Position numbers and translations under genes: made by a program | In this document: positions 45,847-56,371 of the stretch, piece by piece | How the letters are laid out: each line of letters begins with the position of its first letter | How positions within the stretch are numbered: the first letter of the stretch is position 1 | Notes under the pieces: model-generated | Databases searched by the model: none | Told to the model about the DNA's origin: nothing | What the model saw: the letters and a program-made list of their open reading frames with translations, nothing else | Origin: Drechmeria coniospora | Lineage: Eukaryota > Ascomycota > Sordariomycetes > Hypocreales > Ophiocordycipitaceae | NCBI RefSeq assembly: GCF_001625195.1 | Contig: NC_054391.1 | Span: 992,001 to 1,056,000 of the forward strand | Direction: 5' to 3' | DNA: 64,000 nt

Positions 45847-47768
45847 TCAGCCGATTCGGATCCTGCGACCACCCTTGGCAATCTGATCGCCTTCTCCGAG
45901 CCGGGACATGGTGCAGCAAGGCACCTTGTCCGAGCCGCCCATGGACGCGAGCGCAAACGAGTCCGTGTTGTGCGCAAAGTAGAGGTAGTATCCCGATGCG
46001 CACTTTTTGACGGCCATGACGCCGATGGCGCCCGTCGAGGGGCCGTTCTTGACGCCCGGGTGCTTCATGAAGTCATCGATGATGAAGGACTCCATGATGT
46101 CGTCCTCGTCATCGTCGCTGACATCGTAGCCGCAAGGGCCTCGACGAGTCATCTGGAAGATTCGTTCGGCGCACCTCTGCGACGCCATCGTCGTCGCCAT
46201 GTGCTCCCCCGTGCCGCTCGTCACGGCCGCGACGGTTCGTCCCTCGGGGTCGTCGTCGGCCCGTGGCACGACGGCGGTGCCGACGCCCACCAGGGCCGCC
46301 GGCCCGAGCCGTCCTCGATGCTTCATCCCGATGCCCCCCGACGACGACCCGGCAGCGATATGACCCCGCTCGTCGATGGCGATGGCACCAATAGTGTCCG
46401 TGACGCGGTCCTCCACGTCGGCCTCGGGCTGGCGGCCGCGCTTGTCGCTTCGGCCGCCGTGGCCGCCGCTTGCACTCGTCGTCTGGAGCGGTCGCTTATG
46501 GCCACGCGGACCTCCATCACCACCCAACATGCCCGTCGGGGAAGCCAGGTCCGTTTCGGCGAGCCGCTGCGGTGAGCCGCCACCGCTCGGCCCCCCGCCT
46601 GCCATTCTGCTCGCCGGCGTCGTCCTTTCATTCGACGTCGGCCCATCTCTGCCGGCCGAGACGATGCCGACTCCGACGACGGCTTCGTCGTCGTCCCTGG
46701 TCATGAGCGTCGTGGAACTATGGCAACGGTCGTTCCCTCCGAATGGCCTCATTGGACTTGACGGCCACGGGGGGTTGGTTGTGCGCGGCGAGAAGCGAGC
46801 GACGGGCGCAAACAAGAAGCCGGCCGTTTTCATCGCAGTCGGCATCATGCTTGGCTCCTGCGTGCCGGTCGACTCCGCCTCTGACGTTCCGGCCGATGGA
46901 GGATCCGCCTGCCCTTCGTTCCATGTGCCTGTCAAGAGGGCGGCCGCGTGAGCGCCGGAGAGGCACTCTGGCGCCTCCAAAGACTCTTCCGTGTCGTGCT
47001 GGCCGGGGAGGCATCTCATCGTGGCCGGAGCGGAGTGCACATCTCGCTGCGCGTCCTTGTCTATCCCCTCGGCTCGCAGGAGATCCTGCTGCCAGCGACA
47101 GAAGCGGTCCTTGGAATTTTTGGACACGAGGAACTCGTTGGCAAACGTCAGCATGCCGTGCTCCTCGGCAAACTTCCTGGCGCCATCCCCGACGAGGGCG
47201 TTGGGGGGGACGCGCCGAAGACTCAGCGGCTGGGCGCTCGTGTCCAGGATGAGCTTGGCGAGGGATATGGGGTTGCGGATGTCTGTTCCGCCCCTCGTCA
47301 GCCAGGCCGCACTCGGGTCGAAGGGGGGGGGGGACGGCCGTGGCTCACTTGGAACGGCGCCGCATGCACCGCTGCGACCGAGGTGGTCGACGATGGTCGC
47401 ATCGCACTCGACGGTGCCGTCAATGGCTAGGTTGGACCCGTAGCCTGCGTTGGTGATCTCCTTGTCTTCGAGTATGCGAAGGGCCGCTTCGACGGCCTCG
47501 GTGGCGGTGGAACCAGCTTTCAGGAATTTCATGCCCATTTCGGCCGCCCTATCATGCCATTAGACATCGTTCCTTTCGGTCAACGAGACGGGGCTGGGGC
47601 TGTCCATCCGACGTACGACACGCAAGCTAGAAGGTGTGCATGCTCGTTCTGATGGCTGTGGAAACCGGCACCGGCGTGGATGAAGATGGCTGGCGTCGCC
47701 TTTGGCTTCTGGCCGAGTCGTAGCACACGATCGAGAGCACCATCCGTGCCGCACACGTGCTGAGCCAT
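45847..47768 (-). CDS. Threonine aspartase (taspase)-like Ntn hydrolase
   Basis: Exons 47617..47768, 47349..47548 and 45847..47282, 595 residues. The N-terminal half has IFIHAGAGFHS, ILEDKEITNAGYGSNLA and VECDATIVDHLGRSGACGAVPNIRNPISLAKLI, as in taspase-1/asparaginase-2 (peptidase family T2). The catalytic N-terminal threonine is expected at about residue 414 (VTDTIGAIAID), followed by AAGSSSGGIGMKHRGRLG. Such precursors cleave themselves before this Thr into alpha and beta chains; human taspase-1 cuts MLL and TFIIA after Asp. A ~200-residue low-complexity segment precedes the cut site. The first intron (68 nt, GTACGT...ATAG) restores CVSAAEMGMKF. The second (66 nt, GTGAGC...AACAG) is stop-free and divisible by three; removing it restores GAVPNIRNP. 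Substrate here is unknown. Confidence 0.88.
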
Positions 47769-49292
47769 CCGAAACGAGGCGGCCTACTGCTCCTGAATCC
47801 GAAGGGTGCTCATGCTTTAGCCCGGAGTAGGCATGGGCTGGAAACGACTGGCGGGAGGCTGTAGCTAGACTACCGTATGCTCAATAAGTAGATATGCTGA
47901 TGGGGGGGAGAGGGGGGACCGAATGCTGCGAGGCAGATGGATTGGTCGTTGAACGAGGGCCGTATAGGAACGAGGCGAGGCGTCACGGTGCCCTGGTGTG
48001 TGCTGAAGGTAGGTAGGTGTATTAATGGTGAGGGGCAGGAAGAAGATGTGATCGAATGCCGACTTCGGGACGCACCACACCGTGAGGTGCCGCTTTCTAG
48101 CCTGTCTGTCGCCGCCTTCTCGATAACGCCAATGGCGGGAGAGAAGTCGCGATCCTGGTGAGTCTTGGGTGCTTTACGTATACTGTATTTCCTGATGATA
48201 TGGTTCTGTTTTTCTCCCAGCTTGTCGGCGAAGCTCGTCAATTATTGCCGGCTGCTTGCAATGGGAAGGATGAATTGTATTGTCTGGTGGTGGTTGTGGT
48301 TGTTGTCGTTGACATTTCCCGTCTCGAACGAGGCCAGCTATTCACGAGACGGAAGGCAAAGACGAGAGGCAAAGACGAGAGGCCAAGCCGATCGAATCTG
48401 TCGTCGTTTTTGTTTCGGTAAAGACCGACGAAGAATAGGGAGAGGCGATTTGTAAAGGATAGGAAGTCTGTCGACGAGGACACGAAAATCGTTCAGATGC
48501 TGCCGCCGAGAGCCCAGTGGACGAGCCGTATCGTGGAATACATTCATCAACGAGTCAGCCAGCCTACCACGGTGTGCGAGGACGGAGAGATTCGGCTGTT
48601 CGTGTCGAGGCACAAGTGCGAAGAGAATAGAGCTCTTCGATTCCGACCTCGCGGTAGTCGAGAGAAGAAGAAAAGAAGCAAAGACGCCGAGATATGGCCA
48701 TCGATGACGGCCGACTTTAGGGTAGCATGGATAGCTAGCGAGGTACCTAATAAGTAGGTACCTGAGGGGCATTGCAATGTACCTGGTACTTGGGGTGCTC
48801 GGGTATGTACGGAGTAAGTACTACTGTAAGTAGGTCGTTGAATAAATGACGTTGGGGGAATCGCCTGATGCTGAACACCTATTATTACTCCGTACTACAG
48901 AGTACTATGCAGTAAGTAAATACAAGTGGTGGAAACAAGACAAGTACTTAGTAAGTACTCCGTAAGTACAGCACAACCGAGCACGGAGCAAGCACAAGTA
49001 CTGGTACTTACAGCTAGGTACTGCTCCAACTCATCCCATGGCAGTCCGAATAATAGCACTGTATTAGCACCTAGGTAGGAAGGTAACCAACCACAAACAC
49101 CCCCCCACTCGAAGGTGACGACAAGCACCGCCGAGGCAGCCAACGCATGCCATCCATCCGTTGCACCTCAACCTCGATCGTATCGTAGCCGCACCTCCAC
49201 GTCTACCTCGGCCGCCTCCGTAGTGCGGCCTCTCTGTCTTTATTCTTGATATCTCTCCGGCTGAGCAGCACGTTCCTCTCCGCTCCACCATC
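47769..49292. other. 1.5-kb intergenic region, no gene seen
   Basis: Divergent region upstream of the taspase-like gene and Arp3. It is A+T-richer with GTAC and TACTCCGTA words at about 48810, 48890 and 48957 and no supported gene. TCCGTTGCACCTCAACC and a C/T-rich stretch precede the Arp3 start. Confidence 0.5.
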
Positions 49293-51019
49293 ATGGCGAA
49301 CCAAACGCCGGCCGTTGTCATGGACAAGTAAGCCCCCCCCCCCTCCCCCAAACAACCCATCCGCCCTCCCGCAAGCTCGCCTCGACGCAGACGACCGGAA
49401 ACTGACCGACTCTCCTCCCCAGCGGCACGGGTTTCTCCAAGCTCGGTAGGCCACGGAACGAAAACTGATGCTCGCGGTGTCGACGGTCGACTGACACCCC
49501 CGTCCGCAGGCTTCGCCGGAAACGACTCCCCCTCGTTCGTCTTCCCGACTGCCATCGCCACCAAAGGCGCCAACACGGGCGGCGCCAGCGGCGGCTCCGG
49601 CTCCGGCAGACCATCCGTCGGCAACAAGCCGAGCTTTCTCACCGGAGGTGCCGGCCCCAGCAGCAGCCACCTGAGCTCGAAGCGAGGCACCGAGGACCTC
49701 GACTTTTGCATCGGCGACGCCGCCCTGAGCGCGGCCTCGGGACCCGGTACGTCAAAGCTCACGGAGAGCTCGGTCGGTCAAAGGGTCGGTCGAAGCTGAC
49801 CATGGCCAGGGTACGGGTTGCACTACCCCATCCGCCACGGACAAATAGAGAACTGGGTACGGGCGACGGACTCGACGCTTCGTGCGGTACGCTGACGCGG
49901 CCGGACGTAGGATCACATGGAGCGATTCTGGTCCAATTCCATCTTCAAGTACCTTCGTGTCGAGCCCGAGGACCACTACTTTCTCCTCACCGAGCCCGTA
50001 AGAAGAGCAGAGCGCACGATCCACTCCAGGTCGGTTCCGCCATGCTGACGAGGGGGAGAGCAGCCTCTGAACCCGCCCGAGAATCGCGAGAACACGGCGG
50101 AAATCTTCTTCGAGTCCTTCAACTGCGCCGGCATGTACATTGCCGTCCAGGCCGTCCTGGCCCTCGCCGCATCCTGGACCTCGTCAAAGGTGACGGATCG
50201 ATCCTTGACGGGCACCGTCATCGACTCGGGCGACGGCGTGACGCACGTGATCCCCGTGGCCGAAGGATACGTCATCGGCTCCTCGATCAAGTCGATCCCC
50301 ATCGCCGGCCGCGACATCACCTACTTTGTGCAGTCCCTCCTCCGAGACCGTGGCGAGGCCGACTCGTCGCTCAAGACGGCGCAGGAGATCAAGGAGCAAT
50401 ACTGCTACGTCTGCCCGGACATGGTCAAGGAGTTTAGCAGGTACGACCGCGACCGCGAGCGCTTCGCGAAGCACGTCGTCGCCCACCCCGGCGGCCGCCA
50501 GGTGTCGGTCGACGTCGGCTACGAGCGATTCCTCGCGCCCGAGATCTTCTTCAACCCCGAGATCTACAGCTCCGACTTTCTCACGCCGCTGCCGACGGTC
50601 GTCGACGGCGTGATCCAGCAGTCGCCCATCGACGTCCGCCGGGGCCTCTACAAGAACATTGTCCTCTCCGGCGGCAGCACCCTCTACAAGGACTTTGGCC
50701 GGCGGCTGCAGCGGGACATTAAGCAGCTCGTGGACGCCCGGATCCGCGCGAGCGAGGTGCGCAGCGGCGGCGCCCGCAGCGGCGGCCTCGAGGTGCAGGT
50801 GATTACCCACAAGCGACAACGGCACGGGCCCTGGTTCGGCGGCAGTCTGCTCGGACAGACGCCCGAGTTCCGGTCGTACTGCCACACCAAGGCCGAGGTA
50901 GGAAAACTCTTGATCGCGGGCGTGGCTGGACATGAGGGCTAACGTCTGCGCAGTACCAGGAATACGGGCCGAGCATCGTGCGAAGGTTCGCCCTGCTCGG
51001 CGGACCAGGCGGCTCATAG
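49293..51019 (+). CDS. arp3: Actin-related protein 3 (Arp2/3 complex)
   Basis: Seven exons (49293..49327, 49423..49445, 49510..49746, 49810..49856, 49911..49997, 50064..50897, 50954..51019), 442 residues. The actin fold is clear: [74 protein letters not shown], and [19 protein letters not shown] near the C-terminus. Arp3-specific features include the insert after FVFPTAIA and the [20 protein letters not shown] stretch. The tail [21 protein letters not shown] lies in a separate last exon. With Arp2 it forms the nucleus of branched actin filaments at endocytic sites and hyphal tips. The six introns (56-95 nt) have GTAAGC, GTAGGC, GTACGT, GTACGG, GTAAGA and GTAGGA donors, and phases close exactly. 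The Gly/Ser-rich insert ([10 protein letters not shown]) is longer than usual. Confidence 0.95.
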
Positions 51020-51602
51020 GCGTCGCGCGCCGACGCGAGGATGGATGGCTCGGACTGGATGGCTCGGCCTGGATGGCTCAGACTGGATGGCTCGGCCTGG
51101 GTGCACTCGCACCATGAAAATAAAAAAAGCCCGTCGGCAGTGGTAGGTTGGGTGCGAAACGAGACAGGCGTGTCTGTGGACGAGGGCGGACACGGACTGG
51201 GTTGACGAATAGCCAATGCAAAGCAAAATTACATCTTGTCGCGTCCAAAGACTGAATCCCGCAGAAGTAGAGGGGGGGAGAGTCACACCACGGCGCACAA
51301 GTTCTGTCGGCATCACGGGAAACTGTTGCTGGCCCGGTGCGAATGAATCTAAATGCATTCAACGGTTGCCACAAAGGCAAAGCCAGGTTTTCACTGTGTT
51401 GGGTATTGATTATATGATGGAGGCCGCCGGCCTCGCCACCCCCGATCGCCCGACTGCTGCCCCTTTTGCTGGTGACGGCGGTGCACTGCGGGCCGTGTGC
51501 GCCCCTGCTCCCGACGCGATGCATCGTCCACGGTCCCGCACGCGACCGTCTCAAATTTTGCGTCTCACGCTCTGGGGGGGTGGGCGTCGGCATCGTTTGC
51601 TG
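51020..51602. other. Convergent intergenic region
   Basis: Between the Arp3 and alcohol dehydrogenase stops. It opens with the 14-bp array at 51044-51099; otherwise nothing recognised. Confidence 0.5.
51044..51099. repeat. 14-bp array, 28-bp super-period
   Basis: Four copies of GATGGCTCGGACTG / GATGGCTCGGCCTG type; ACTG and CCTG variants alternate, so the copies look like a duplicated pair. The array begins 25 bases after the Arp3 stop codon, inside the presumed 3' UTR. Confidence 0.9.
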
Positions 51603-52725
51603 TTATTTGCTCGTGTCGACGACATATCGGCCGGCAATCTTGCCGTCCATCATGAGCTTGTAGACTTCGTTGAGCTCGCTCAGGCCGACCGTCTTGAAGG
51701 GGGCCTTGATGAGACCTCGGCGGTAGAACTCGAGGGCCTCGGCCGTGTCGGCGCGGTTGCCGACGTAGCTGCCCTTGATGTTGATCATGCGCAGGACGGT
51801 GTCGAAGACGGGGGCGCTGATCTTGGCGTGGGCCGGCAGACCCATGCAGACGACGGTGCCGCGGGCTCGGACGTACTGGGTCGCTTGCTGGAAAGGCTTC
51901 TCCTGCACGGCGACGACGATGGCGGCGTGGGGCCCGAGGCCGTCGTGGGTGCAGGCCCTGACGTCGGCGACGAGATCTTTGGAGGTCTGAAAGTCGACGT
52001 AGCTCGTGGCGCCGAGCTTCAGGCACATGTCCCGCTTCTCGCTGCCGCCGTCGATGGCGATGACGGAGAGGCCCATGGCCTTGGCGTACTGGATGGCGAT
52101 GCTTCCCAGGCCGCCGCCGGCACCGACGATGGCCAGGTGCTGGCCCGGCTTGGCGGCCGACTCCTTGAGGCCCTTGTAGACGGTGATGCCGGCGCAAAGG
52201 ATCGGGGCCACGGCCTCGAGGTCGCACTCGCGGGGGATGTGGGCGACGTGGGCGGCCTTGGCGATGGCATACTGCTGGAAGGAGCCGTCGACGGTGTAGC
52301 CCGAGAGGAGGGCCTTTGCGCAGAGCGGTTCGTCGGCCTGGTTGCAGTAGGAGCAGTTGAGGCACGAGCCGTTGAGCCACTTGATGCCCGCGTGCTCGCC
52401 AATCTCGACATCCTTGACGAGCTCACCGCGGGCGACGACGACACCGGCGCCCTCGTGACCGCCCACGAGGGGCAGCTTGGTCGGGATGGGCCAATCGCCC
52501 ATCATGGCGTGGAGGTCGGTGTGGCAGACTCCCGAGTACTTGATGTTGATGAGCACCTCATCGGGGCCCGGCAGCCGGACGGGAATCTTTTTGTACACGA
52601 CGGCTAGGGACGAGCCACGTCAGTCTGCGTCTCCGAGCCACGAGAGAAGGGGGGGAGAGCGCACGACCACCGGTCTTCTCCACGACGGCAGCCCATTGCT
52701 CCGTGGGAATCGAGACGGAACCCAT
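51603..52725 (-). CDS. Zinc-dependent alcohol dehydrogenase (Adh1 type)
   Basis: Exons 52668..52725 and 51603..52603, 352 residues. Catalytic zinc ligands are C46 (SGVCHTD) and H69 (GGHEGAG). The structural zinc lobe has four Cys in [19 protein letters not shown]. The NAD-binding Rossmann motif is [18 protein letters not shown]. No mitochondrial presequence precedes [15 protein letters not shown], so this is the cytosolic form that interconverts ethanol and acetaldehyde, or related alcohols. The intron (64 nt) uses a weak GTCGTG donor and CCTAG acceptor; splicing restores [14 protein letters not shown]-rich or C/T-rich core promoter was not obvious upstream. Confidence 0.93.
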
Positions 52726-54847
52726 GGCTCGTGCGGCGAGTCGATCGACGGCGGGCTGTACTCCGAAGGAGAAAGGTGCGAAGCGTAGATGAAGGATGGC
52801 AATCAGGTGAGCTCTGGTGAGGACGACGTTGACGGGCTCGAGGGAGAAGGCGGACGGAGGAGAGACTGGCAGACGGAGGAGAGGCTGGACGAGAAACGGA
52901 GTGGCACGAGCCGGCCGGGTTTATACTCGTTCAGCTACTGCACATTGCATCCGGGCCCCGGTGGTCGGCCGAGAGGGGAGGAGGGGTAAGGGGGGAGAGT
53001 AGGAGGGGCGAGGGTAGGAGGGGCGAGGGGAGGGGAATGAGCCTGAATCATGGTGAGACTTGACGACGACGTGGTCTGGTGGTATGCCGATGACGCCGAG
53101 ATGTGCGTCAGGCCACTCGTACGGTTGAATACGGGTGCAGTAAGTACAGTAAGTATAGTACGGAGTAAGTACAGTAAGTACATGTTTGCAGTCGTTGCCT
53201 TGGGTAGGTACTTACTAGTATCGAGTACCTGCTACCTACAGTACTACTGACGGGTACCTTTGCACGGCAGGTCGCTTCCCCATGTACGGGTACTCCGTGC
53301 TCCGTACAGAGTACTCCGTGAAGAGGCAAGAAACGACAGGGTACCGAGTACCTCGTCGAGGCGTGCAGGTACATGTACAAGATGTCGAGCATCAAGGCAC
53401 GGGGCGACTTGGCCTCTCGGACCAGCGGCCATCCGTCCTCGCCGCCAGCCAGCCAGCCAGTCGTGTTTCCGTCCGTCCGTTGCGTACTCGTGCCTCCTCA
53501 CCAAGTAGTGGCAAAGTGCCTGCGCGCGGCGTCTAGTTGCGGTTCAAGTGCAGTGCTTGGCGCCGTTGGAGGAATCAATGACAAGCACATGTGCAGTAGC
53601 ATGTTGTCAGTGCCAACTACGGAGTATTATTACTAAGTAGGTGCTGTAGTTGTACCCACATGCACTGGTACTGAAGGAGGGGGAGTACTCCGTACAAAGT
53701 ACAAAATAACAAGTAACAATACAAGTACACTGCTCCGTACGGGGCGATGCTTTCAAGCAAGTACTGTAAGTAAGTGTTGTAAGTACTAACTGTAAGTAAG
53801 TGTTATAAGTAGGTAATACTGTAATAAGTACTCCGTAAGTGTTACAAGTACTGCAAGCAAGTATTGCAAGTACTGTAATAAGTATACTGCAGTACTCTGT
53901 ACTCCGTACTTGCGTGCATATACTTGCTAGAGACAGCGGCCCGTCGACCCGGTGCGGGGCATCATTGGGTCGGTGGAGGGGAGTTGGCACACCCATCAGT
54001 TCGTGGCATTAGCGTCCAGGCCCAGGAACCGGCCACTGTTATTTTCCGTCAGTCCAAGTACAGTAGCTGCCATGGTGTCCAGTAGGGGCTTGGGCAGCTC
54101 AGCAGTCGACATCTACCATCGCCGTCCAGGCGACAGCGCATGACCTCGTGCTGTGCTGCCATCCTTGTGCCGATGAACGGATCTGGCCATGCCCCTGATG
54201 AAGAAAATTTGCCCGCTGCCTGGGCACTGGGGTGGTAGGTCCTAGCACCAAGCCTAGGACGGGCGGATGCCAGCAGGCCATCGCTGACCGACTGGTCGAT
54301 TTGACTTTGGCCTCTGCCGATCCCTCCGCCTGCCTGCATCATGCATGTCACGCGCCACCCGCCCGCCGTTTCGCCGGTACGGCTCCCTCTCGCTCGAAGG
54401 GAGCGCCATCTTGATGCACGCGGTACTCGCTCACGGCTCGAGGCGGGAAAGCGGACAAGAGAACGTATTGCTTGAACTGGCCGCGGCATCACATCTCCAC
54501 CTCCATCCTCACGCCGACCAAGTCCCGCCACACATTCACCGAGTTTGGCCTATGCCTTGGCCGCCTTGCCCTGGCCGCCGTGCCCTGGCCGCCGTGCCTT
54601 TCGAGATGCCACACATGCATGAGAGCAAGGGGAGCAAGCATCGTCCGCCAAGGCGATGCAGGAGACATGGGCCACGGACGCCACGGCAAAATTGAATCGC
54701 TCTCCCCCCGGGCCCTGGGCCGCACCGGGCCGCCTCGGGCCATTGTCACCAGCCTGTCGTCCCCCTTGCCGTCCATCTCCATGCGGGTGCGGGTGACGAG
54801 CGTCGGTTGGAAGAAGCATGGCTCGCCCGCCGTCCATGGAACCTGTC
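52726..54847. other. 2.1-kb intergenic region, no gene seen
   Basis: Upstream of the alcohol dehydrogenase. The stretch 53130-53940 is dense in GTACTTAC/AGTAAGTA words and TACTCCGTA or CTCCGTAC motifs (about 53160, 53290-53330, 53620, 53690, 53733, 53828, 53900). A GGGGAGAGTAGGAGGGGCGAG duplication lies near 52990-53030. Short overlapping frames at 54050-54840 have no domain signal. Confidence 0.5.
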
Positions 54848-55158
54848 CTATGATGCGGCGGCGACCTCGACGGACTTCTCGACGCCGTCGACCGTGGCCG
54901 AGTTGATCTTCTTGCCCGTCTTGGCAATCTTCTCGAGGACCGTCTCGTAGGGCAGGGCCGTGACGACCTTGGCCGTCTGATTCTCGAGCGAGACTTCGTA
55001 GCTGTCGACGCCTATCGAGCGTGAGCTGCCGTCATGGAGGAGGGGACGAGAGGACAGCGGGCCGTACCATCGAGCTTCTTGAGGACGCGGTCGATGGCGC
55101 CCGAGCAGCCACCGCAGCTCATGCTGACGTTGAACTCGTACGTGTGGGTGTCGGCCAT
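54848..55158 (-). CDS. ATX1: Copper metallochaperone Atx1
   Basis: Exons 55068..55158 and 54848..55011, 84 residues. The heavy-metal-associated fold begins YEFNVSMSCGGCSGAIDRVLKKLDG, with the Cu(I)-binding MSCGGC at residues 13-18. It continues with YEVSLENQTAKVVTALPYETVLEKIAKTGKK, where the Lys-rich loop is the usual docking surface for the Ccc2-type Cu-ATPase. Atx1 hands copper to that pump in the trans-Golgi for multicopper oxidase maturation. The intron (56 nt, GTACGG...GATAG) falls between the two halves of the first beta-alpha unit, in phase 1. The length is typical. Confidence 0.95.
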
Positions 55159-56371
55159 TCTGAAGGAATCCTGATGCTGATGCTCGTCTCGTGCGTGTCG
55201 ACGGTTGGCAACGAGTTGGGTCGATGGATGGCAGGGAGAGGGCAGGACGGAGGCGACGACCGAGCGGCGGCGATGACGAGGACACGGTGCAGGGGTGCAA
55301 GAGTAATTCGGCAGAGCGCAGGTAAAACGTTGGGAGTGTGCGAGCTGCTGACCTCGGTGCTTGTGGAAGTGGGTGGGTAATATTGATGAATGCTGGCTGG
55401 ATGGGTGACAATATTCGCAATACGACACACTTGCAAAGTAATAATTAATAATTGATACTCCGTATTACTTGTGCCTTTACGATATAGGCTGGCACCGAGG
55501 AACAGTGCTTGGTAATTATCCGTACTTGCACAGCTATGCAATCAACTACAGTACTGTACGGTACAAGCAGCAGAGCCACGGCGAACAACCATTTGGATTA
55601 GTAATGACAATCGCACCATCGACTCTTGGTGCGAGACCCAACTCCCGCCTACTGGCCGTTCCAGGCGCTGGGGGCCGCCATTTCAGGCGTTGCAACGGCT
55701 GAAAAGACGGTCAGGATTCAGGAGCCAAGGCCGCCTAGGCATGGCCGAAACATGCTCCACCCCACCCGAGTCGGATCCTGAATTGCGCGAGGGGAAAGCC
55801 GAGGAAGGAAAAGCAAGAATGGAAGCGGAAGAGAAAGGTAATAATTAATTAATACAATGGGCACTTGAGCAAGTAATTCACGTGCAAGCAAGTACTTGTA
55901 CGTAAGCATATGTGCCAGGACGTGCAGTACGTACAGTAAGTACTTCAGTAAGTACATGTACCTGAGAACGTATAAATTGTGTGCACAAGTAAAACGTATA
56001 AATAGCATATGCACAAGTAAAAGTAGTTGTACATACATGTGCAAGTAGGCGTACTGTACTTACAGTACTGTACGGATAAGTGTACGGAGTCCTCCGTACG
56101 GAGTATTACTGTAGTCAATATACTTGCTTGTACAATTTATACATATATGTACTGTACAGTACTTACTTACTGTTTGCACAGTACTTGCACCCAAGTGTAA
56201 GTACGCCAAAGTAATACTCCGTGCTCGGAGGAAAGTGCACTCCAAAGTACGCAGTATTAAATACAGCAAGTGCATCGACTCAGCATCATACTGCCGATAC
56301 TCCTGGATTGCCTCGCCAACTGCTTGTCCCCTCGGCCCTCCAACCCTTCCTCGGTCCCGGCCCTCAGCAGC
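55159..56371. other. 1.2-kb intergenic region, no gene seen
   Basis: Upstream of Atx1 and downstream of the 2EXR gene. Between 55430 and 56250 it is A+T-rich and full of GTAC words, TACTCCGTA (about 55457) and the inverted repeat at 56082-56099. Confidence 0.5.
56082..56099. repeat. Short perfect inverted repeat GTACGGAG-TC-CTCCGTAC
   Basis: Eight-base arms separated by two bases, built from the same word that marks intergenic DNA across the window; another GGAGTATT follows at once. Confidence 0.8.

Noticed and set aside
51216..52607. 463-codon plus-strand frame opposite the alcohol dehydrogenase
   Set aside because: Shadow of the zinc dehydrogenase, which has all its metal and NAD motifs on the minus strand.
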